This document shows, piece after piece, positions 5,887-8,921 of a DNA stretch of 8,921 bases. The notes under the pieces were generated by a model that worked only from the letters and a program-made list of their open reading frames with translations, had not been told where the DNA came from and did not search any database. Every line of letters starts with the position of its first letter. Positions within the stretch are counted from its first letter, which is position 1. This stretch comes from Candidatus Pacearchaeota archaeon (GTDB lineage Archaea > Nanobdellota > Nanobdellia > Pacearchaeales > GW2011-AR1), in assembly GCA_016186375.1 (NCBI GenBank), contig JACPLS010000083.1, positions 1-8,921 of the forward strand. Direction: 5' to 3'. The translations under genes were made by a program, and so were the position numbers.

Positions 5887-6459
5887 TCACCCGGCGCTAA
5901 TCTCATCCTCTTGTTCTTTAAACATCGGACCTCTTCTCCCTCTTCCCCATTCTTCCCAATAAATAGTATTTTCTAAAGCAGCTCTTCGCTTTTTATCAAA
6001 AGTAGATTTAGCATAACCTATAGGAATTATTGCTTCGATTTGAATATTTTGGGGAATCTGAAGTTTAGTTTTGATCAGGTCATCTGAATATGATCCAACC
6101 CAACAAGCACTTAATCCAAGGTCAACAATTTTCAATAATAAATTTTCAATTGCAGCTCCTGCCTGCTGGCGAGCATAAACCCTCCCTCTCTCACCATGCA
6201 TATTTTCTAAATTCGTGTCATCAGAACAAACTAACACAATAATCCCTGATTTAGAAATCCACGTTTGGTTTGCCAAATGAGCTATATTCGCAATTTTATC
6301 TTTATCTTCAATAATAATGAACTTCAAATTATTTCTATTATCCGCAAATGGTGCTTGATTTGCAGCATCAATTGCCTCCATAACAGATTTCCAGCTAGCA
6401 GTTTTTCCTTTGAAAGCTTTTATTGACTTTCTCTTCGCAATAACTTCATCAAATTCCAT
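5887..6459 (-). CDS. Nitroreductase-family FMN-dependent oxidoreductase
   Basis: A 190-residue soluble flavoprotein of the nitroreductase superfamily, which moves electrons from NAD(P)H through FMN to diverse substrates; the physiological substrate cannot be told from sequence. Family features: an N-terminal Arg-Lys-Ser (10-12) in the FMN phosphate-binding position, PFADNRNN (37-44) where members usually have an Asn/Gln-containing cofactor loop, QQAGAAIENLLL (98-109) in the core helix, LGLSACWVG (114-122) and IIPIGYA (144-150), the common C-terminal FMN-contact motif. The frame opens at a TTG (6477), but the ATG at 6459 is preferred: it begins in the usual place just before the RKS motif and has a TATA box 24-25 bases upstream. 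The basic tail (172-190, GRGRRG then acidic) is a short extension. It appears monocistronic. Confidence 0.92.
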   Translation of the reverse strand: MEFDEVIAKRKSIKAFKGKTASWKSVMEAIDAANQAPFADNRNNLKFIIIEDKDKIANIAHLANQTWISKSGIIVLVCSDDTNLENMHGERGRVYARQQAGAAIENLLLKIVDLGLSACWVGSYSDDLIKTKLQIPQNIQIEAIIPIGYAKSTFDKKRRAALENTIYWEEWGRGRRGPMFKEQEDEISAG

Positions 6460-6479
6460 ATATTTATGAAGAAACAAAG

Positions 6480-6488
6480 ATATAAAAA
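6480..6488 (-). promoter_or_regulatory. TATA box deciding the nitroreductase start at 6459
   Basis: The minus strand reads TTTTATATC within GCTTTTTATATCT (6478-6490), centred about 25 bases before the ATG at 6459. This favours that ATG over the upstream TTG. Confidence 0.55.
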
Positions 6489-6544
6489 GCTGTTGATTCC
6501 ATATTCAACCATAAAGAAATTCACAAAGATATATCATAAATTTT

Positions 6545-6585
6545 CTATATATAATATAGAGGGTTTTGAAAAATCCTCTTTTTAA
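6545..6585 (+). terminator. Orphan hairpin with T-tail in a gene-free spacer
   Basis: AGAGGGTTTT (6558-6567) pairs with AAAATCCTCT (6570-6579), ten pairs with one G-T, followed by TTTT. A smaller palindrome, CTATAT-ATA-ATATAG (6545-6559), abuts it. This resembles a plus-strand terminator, yet no plus-strand gene lies upstream. The spacer 6478-6769 (292 bases) otherwise shows no coding frame. A short unannotated RNA or chance are both possible. Confidence 0.3.
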
Positions 6586-6769
6586 GTTAAGTTTCATATA
6601 GTAAAAAATCTTAAAAATATATCTTCTAACCAGAATACCTATTATAAATTAATATTATAATTATGATTAAATCTGTAATAATTTGGCTAATATCAGAATA
6701 GGAGTAAATCAAAATCAACTATAATTCATCTCAATCAATTTTTCCATATAAACAGCAACATAAATTCTA

Positions 6770-7366
6770 TTATTTCTTGCATGTATAAACAAATGCAGGG
6801 GGTGCATTTCTTAAAACAAAACTAACTTTGATATCATTAAAGAAATCTCTAACTATAGAATACCGAGTAGGAAAATGCTGATATTGTGTAAATATTCCTC
6901 CATTTCTCAAACTTTCTCTTGCTACTTCTAATATCTTTCTTGTCTTTTCTTTAGAAAAATGAGATAATGGTAAACTCGAGATAACAAAATCAGCATCTCT
7001 TATTCCATATTTTCCAGAACTTAAATATGGAAGCAAATTCTCAACACAGTCCTCTATTATTTTTATATTTCCATTTATCTCTCCATTGTTCGAAAATCTA
7101 TTTCTGTTCAACTTAGCTAATCTTGAATTTATCTCGAATGAAAGTACTTTATAATCTATTCTTAATTTATCAACTCTGTCAACTATTGCTTTTGTCAATG
7201 CTCCTTCTCCTCCCCCAAATTCAACAATTCCTAAAGGACGGGCTTCTAAATTCCAAACCTGAATTTCTTTTAACATCTCTTCAATCAAATATCTCTGTGA
7301 AGGAAGAATATCTCCAGTTTTAATCGGATGTCTAATAGTCTCAAGGATAAATTGTAATTTCGACAT
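6770..7366 (-). CDS. PmtA-like class I SAM-dependent methyltransferase
   Basis: A 198-residue methyltransferase resembling the phospholipid N-methyltransferase/rRNA-dimethylase-like group. Features: DILPSQRYLIEEM (19-31), matching the Pro-Ser lead-in typical of PmtA-like proteins; SAM-binding motif I VEFGGGEGALT (48-58); acidic motif II Glu78 in SFEIN; an Asp106 region; SLPLSHF (131-137) in the position of the NLPY motif of KsgA/Dim1; GGIFTQYQ (156-163); and NAPPAFVY (187-194) near the end. The Leu-Pro-Leu and Pro-Pro-Ala signatures favour PmtA over a true rRNA dimethylase. In bacteria PmtA methylates phosphatidylethanolamine; an archaeal substrate (ether-linked ethanolamine head group or something else) is unknown. 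It lies 20 bases after mnmA on the same strand, so may be co-transcribed, but has its own TATA box over the mnmA stop codon. Confidence 0.82.
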   Translation of the reverse strand: MSKLQFILETIRHPIKTGDILPSQRYLIEEMLKEIQVWNLEARPLGIVEFGGGEGALTKAIVDRVDKLRIDYKVLSFEINSRLAKLNRNRFSNNGEINGNIKIIEDCVENLLPYLSSGKYGIRDADFVISSLPLSHFSKEKTRKILEVARESLRNGGIFTQYQHFPTRYSIVRDFFNDIKVSFVLRNAPPAFVYTCKK

Positions 7367-7385
7367 AATAAATTATAAAAAAGAG

Positions 7386-7395
7386 ATTATTTAAG
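7386..7395 (-). promoter_or_regulatory. TATA box of the methyltransferase gene, overlapping the mnmA stop codon
   Basis: The minus strand reads CTTAAATAAT, centred 24-25 bases before the ATG at 7366, and includes the mnmA TAA. It would allow independent leaderless transcription of the downstream gene. Confidence 0.45.
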
Positions 7396-8493
7396 TCTTA
7401 TCTCCCCGCATCCAACAACTCTTTCTCTATTATATAAAACTACATATTGCCCTTCTGCGACAGCTTCAATGGGCTTTTGAAATAAAAAGTGCCACTCATT
7501 ATGATTCTTTGTTATTCTCCCTTTATAAAAAAAACCAAGGTGCCTTATTCTTGCTTTCAAATTATTACTAAATAAGTCTTTTTTGGAATTAATCAAATGA
7601 AGATCTTTTATTATAATGTCTTTCTTAAATAATAAATGATGCCTTTCAGGAGCCACTACTAATATGTTTCCTTTTTTCTTTTCAGCAACATAAAATCTTT
7701 TCTGTGCTAGATTTCTAGGTTTGATAATATCGATACCAATATGAGAACCTACTTTCTGTCCTATTGTATAAAACGCAGTTCCTTCGTGTGTTCCCAATAT
7801 TTTTCCATCAGAATCAATTACATTACCTTTTTTAGGTTTAATTTTTTTTTGGAGAAATTTTTGCATTGGAATTTGCCCAACAAAGCAAATTCCAACTGTT
7901 CCATGTTTATTCCAATTTGGAAATCCCTCCTTCTTAGCTATTTTTCTAACTTCTTTTTTCGTTAAATTGCCTATAGGAAACATTATATGCTTTAAATCGA
8001 GTTCCGACAATTCTGCCAAAAAATATGATTGATCTTTTGATTTATCTTTTCCTGTAAGTAATTGAAATTCTCCTCTACTTTTCATAATTCTAGCATAATG
8101 ACCAGTCGCTATATACTCTGCTCCAAACTTCTTTGCCTCTTTCCATAGGTAAGGAAATTTAATAATTCTGTTGCAGTCTATATCTGGATTTGGCGTTAAT
8201 CCTTTTTTATAATCAGAAAACATGTGTTCTAAAACTTGTGATTTGTATTCCTCTTCGTAATCTAACTCAATTAATCTAATTCCTAAAATCAAAGCGATTT
8301 TCTTGGCTATCTTTAAATCATCAAGATAAGAACACTCTCCTGTTAAAGGATTTTTTGTATCAGAATACAATTTAAGAAATACTCCAATTACTCTAAAACC
8401 TTGCCTTTTTAACAAATGTGCAGCTACGCTTGAATCTACTCCTCCAGAAAGGCCTAATAAGACAGTTGGTTTATTTTTTGTTTTATATTCCAT
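7387..8493 (-). CDS. mnmA: tRNA-specific 2-thiouridylase MnmA/TrmU, bacterial type
   Basis: A 368-residue enzyme, about the length of the E. coli protein. MnmA activates C2 of uridine 34 with ATP and inserts sulfur from a persulfide relay, giving 2-thiouridine in tRNAs for Lys, Glu and Gln. Motifs: PP-loop SGGVDSS (16-22) for ATP; catalytic Cys107 in TPNPDIDCNR; TGHYAR (130-135); KDQSYFL (153-159); catalytic Cys203 in VGICFVG; and a C-terminal beta-barrel region with PRNLAQKRFYV and EGQYVVLY. The residues before Cys203 read HGTVG instead of the usual DSTG. The two catalytic cysteines and the ATP site are intact, so it should be active. MnmA is mainly bacterial, so transfer into this archaeal lineage is likely (inference). 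No sulfurtransferase partner or mnmE/mnmG is in the window. The ATG has a TATA-like box about 24 bases upstream. Confidence 0.96.
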   Translation of the reverse strand: MEYKTKNKPTVLLGLSGGVDSSVAAHLLKRQGFRVIGVFLKLYSDTKNPLTGECSYLDDLKIAKKIALILGIRLIELDYEEEYKSQVLEHMFSDYKKGLTPNPDIDCNRIIKFPYLWKEAKKFGAEYIATGHYARIMKSRGEFQLLTGKDKSKDQSYFLAELSELDLKHIMFPIGNLTKKEVRKIAKKEGFPNWNKHGTVGICFVGQIPMQKFLQKKIKPKKGNVIDSDGKILGTHEGTAFYTIGQKVGSHIGIDIIKPRNLAQKRFYVAEKKKGNILVVAPERHHLLFKKDIIIKDLHLINSKKDLFSNNLKARIRHLGFFYKGRITKNHNEWHFLFQKPIEAVAEGQYVVLYNRERVVGCGEIRLK

Positions 8494-8510
8494 TTTAATT
8501 TAAAAAGCAC

Positions 8511-8522
8511 CAATTATAAATC
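8511..8522 (-). promoter_or_regulatory. TATA box of mnmA
   Basis: The minus strand reads GATTTATAATT, centred about 23-24 bases before the ATG at 8493. It lies within 25 bases of the oppositely oriented TATA box of the next gene, so the two promoters could interfere. Confidence 0.45.
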
Positions 8523-8533
8523 TCATAAAGTAA

Positions 8534-8544
8534 TATTTATAATC
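8534..8544 (+). promoter_or_regulatory. TATA box of the tail-anchored mini-protein gene
   Basis: TATTTATAATC is centred about 25-26 bases before the ATG at 8565, predicting a leaderless transcript. The intervening stretch is pyrimidine-rich without a Shine-Dalgarno sequence. Confidence 0.55.
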
Positions 8545-8564
8545 TTTCTCTTCTCCCTGTAAAT

Positions 8565-8780
8565 ATGGCAGAAGAAGTGCAAACTGGTGGAGTGATGAGT
8601 TTTAGATATGACTCATCAAACAACACAAAGCTTAGTGAAAGCCAAAAGAGTGAAATAGAAGAAGCTTACAAACAAGCAGAAGAAAGAAAAAAGAGAGAAA
8701 GAAGAAATAAAATAATAAAGTGGGGTATTTTTATAATTGCATTATTATTAATTATGTTGTTGCTTATTTCTAAGCTATAA
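8565..8780 (+). CDS. Small tail-anchored membrane protein, unknown function
   Basis: A 71-residue protein: a short N-terminal part with GGVMSFRYDSS (8-18), a charged helical, possibly coiled-coil stretch (22-49) ending in the strongly basic RKKRERRNK (41-49), and one C-terminal membrane helix (about 52-69). The positive charges before the helix place the N-terminus in the cytoplasm. The layout, and the GGVM-x-x-R-Y patch, faintly recall the Sec61-beta/SecG subunit of the archaeal translocon, but the expected distance between that patch and the helix is exceeded by about 25 residues, so I do not assign it. The start is supported by a well-placed TATA box. It is divergent from mnmA and lies just upstream of the mobile element, which seems to have inserted after its stop codon without damaging it. 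Confidence 0.72.
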   Translation: MAEEVQTGGVMSFRYDSSNNTKLSESQKSEIEEAYKQAEERKKRERRNKIIKWGIFIIALLLIMLLLISKL

Positions 8781-8816
8781 CATCTGATACCAGTAGAATA
8801 TTTCTTTAGAAAAATA

Positions 8817-8849
8817 GATAAACATCCATAGCTATATGGATGTTTAATC
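8817..8849 (+). repeat. Near-perfect hairpin upstream of the IS110-type transposase
   Basis: TAAACATCCATA (8819-8830) pairs perfectly with TATGGATGTTTA (8835-8846) around GCTA; a one-base bulge lets GA (8817-8818) pair with TC (8848-8849). It ends nine bases before the GGAGG of the transposase. Options: the terminator of the preceding gene, a structure in the element's left end that limits read-through translation of the transposase, or part of the insertion target. Confidence 0.65.
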
Positions 8850-8851
8850 AA

Positions 8852-8862
8852 CTGAAAGGAGG
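8852..8862 (+). promoter_or_regulatory. Shine-Dalgarno sequence of the transposase
   Basis: CTGAAAGGAGG ends eight bases before the ATG at 8871, near-ideal spacing. It shares TGAAAGGAGG with ftsZ, while the other genes here lack such a site. Confidence 0.8.
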
Positions 8863-8870
8863 TAAATAAA

Positions 8871-8921
8871 ATGAACATCGGAGAAAAAGCATATATCGGA
8901 TTAGACATGCACAGAGAAACA
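8871..8921 (+). CDS. IS110-family transposase, N-terminal fragment cut by the window end
   Basis: Seventeen codons are visible, running off the window. YIGLDMHRET (8-17) is the typical opening of IS110/IS1111 transposases, which start with a RuvC-like DEDD domain; Asp11 would be the first catalytic aspartate. These enzymes recombine DNA with a bridge RNA encoded in the element's non-coding end. Only about 90 bases separate this ATG from the preceding intact gene, so the left end is short and a full-length bridge RNA upstream is unlikely; the IS1111-like arrangement with the RNA after the gene fits better. An in-frame stop (8853-8855) upstream supports this ATG. The fragment is short, so the family call relies on one strong motif, and an intact element is not proven. 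Confidence 0.75.
   Translation, partial: MNIGEKAYIGLDMHRET

Larger units (their letters stand above)
8781..8921 (+). mobile_element. Left portion of a probable IS110/IS1111-type insertion sequence
   Basis: Inferred from the transposase start at 8871. The left boundary must lie between the stop codon ending at 8780 and the ATG, if the preceding gene is intact, but cannot be fixed because IS110 elements lack long terminal inverted repeats. The right end is outside the window. Confidence 0.55.

Noticed and set aside
6770..7366. KsgA/Dim1 rRNA adenine dimethyltransferase
   Set aside because: The protein is too short, lacks NLPY and the C-terminal domain, and carries PmtA-like signatures instead.
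8565..8780. Assignment as Sec61-beta translocon subunit
   Set aside because: Only the GGVM-x-x-R-Y patch and the single tail helix agree; the linker is about 25 residues too long and very charged.
1..8921. CRISPR array, tRNA or rRNA genes
   Set aside because: No regularly spaced direct repeats, no cloverleaf with a T-loop GTTCRAAYC-like motif and no conserved rRNA segments were seen on either strand.

Overview
The window looks like a piece of an AT-rich archaeal chromosome, most likely from a DPANN-type lineage (Pacearchaeota or Woesearchaeota are plausible; this is inference). The support is an archaeal-style FtsZ, A/T-rich TATA boxes about 25 bases upstream of start codons, apparently leaderless genes, T-rich terminators, small surface and membrane proteins of unknown function, and a mix with bacterial-type genes (MnmA, nitroreductase, VapBC). 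No rRNA, tRNA or CRISPR array was seen.

Layout. Bases 1-235 hold no convincing gene but contain stable inverted repeats in a locally GC-richer patch, a possible structured RNA. A DedA/VTT-family membrane protein (236-973, minus) is divergent from a small two-helix membrane protein (1081-1521, plus). After a 216-base gap with a doubtful 44-codon frame come two minus-strand cell-surface genes: a membrane-anchored protein of unknown function (1738-2424) and a signal-peptide protein with two exactly matching eight-cysteine repeats and a C-terminal anchor (2484-3692). Divergent from these is ftsZ (3877-4956, plus), with a strong Shine-Dalgarno sequence and a T-rich terminator. A VapB/VapC-type toxin-antitoxin pair follows (5033-5651, minus), then a nitroreductase (5887-6459, minus), a PmtA-like methyltransferase (6770-7366, minus) and the tRNA 2-thiouridylase mnmA (7387-8493, minus). 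A tail-anchored mini-protein (8565-8780, plus) is divergent from mnmA. The window ends 17 codons into an IS110-family transposase (from 8871), preceded by a near-perfect hairpin.

Gene organisation. Nearly every gene has its own TATA-like box centred 23-27 bases before the ATG, so most transcripts should start at or within a base or two of the start codon. The exceptions are vapC, which overlaps vapB, and ftsZ and the transposase, which share the same ten-base ribosome-binding sequence. This pattern was used to move two starts (genes ending at 1738 and 5887) inward from TTG to ATG.

No clearly new multi-gene system is visible. The best leads are the structured patch at the left edge, the short left end and hairpin of the IS110-type element, and the duplicated cysteine-rich surface protein with its anchored neighbour.
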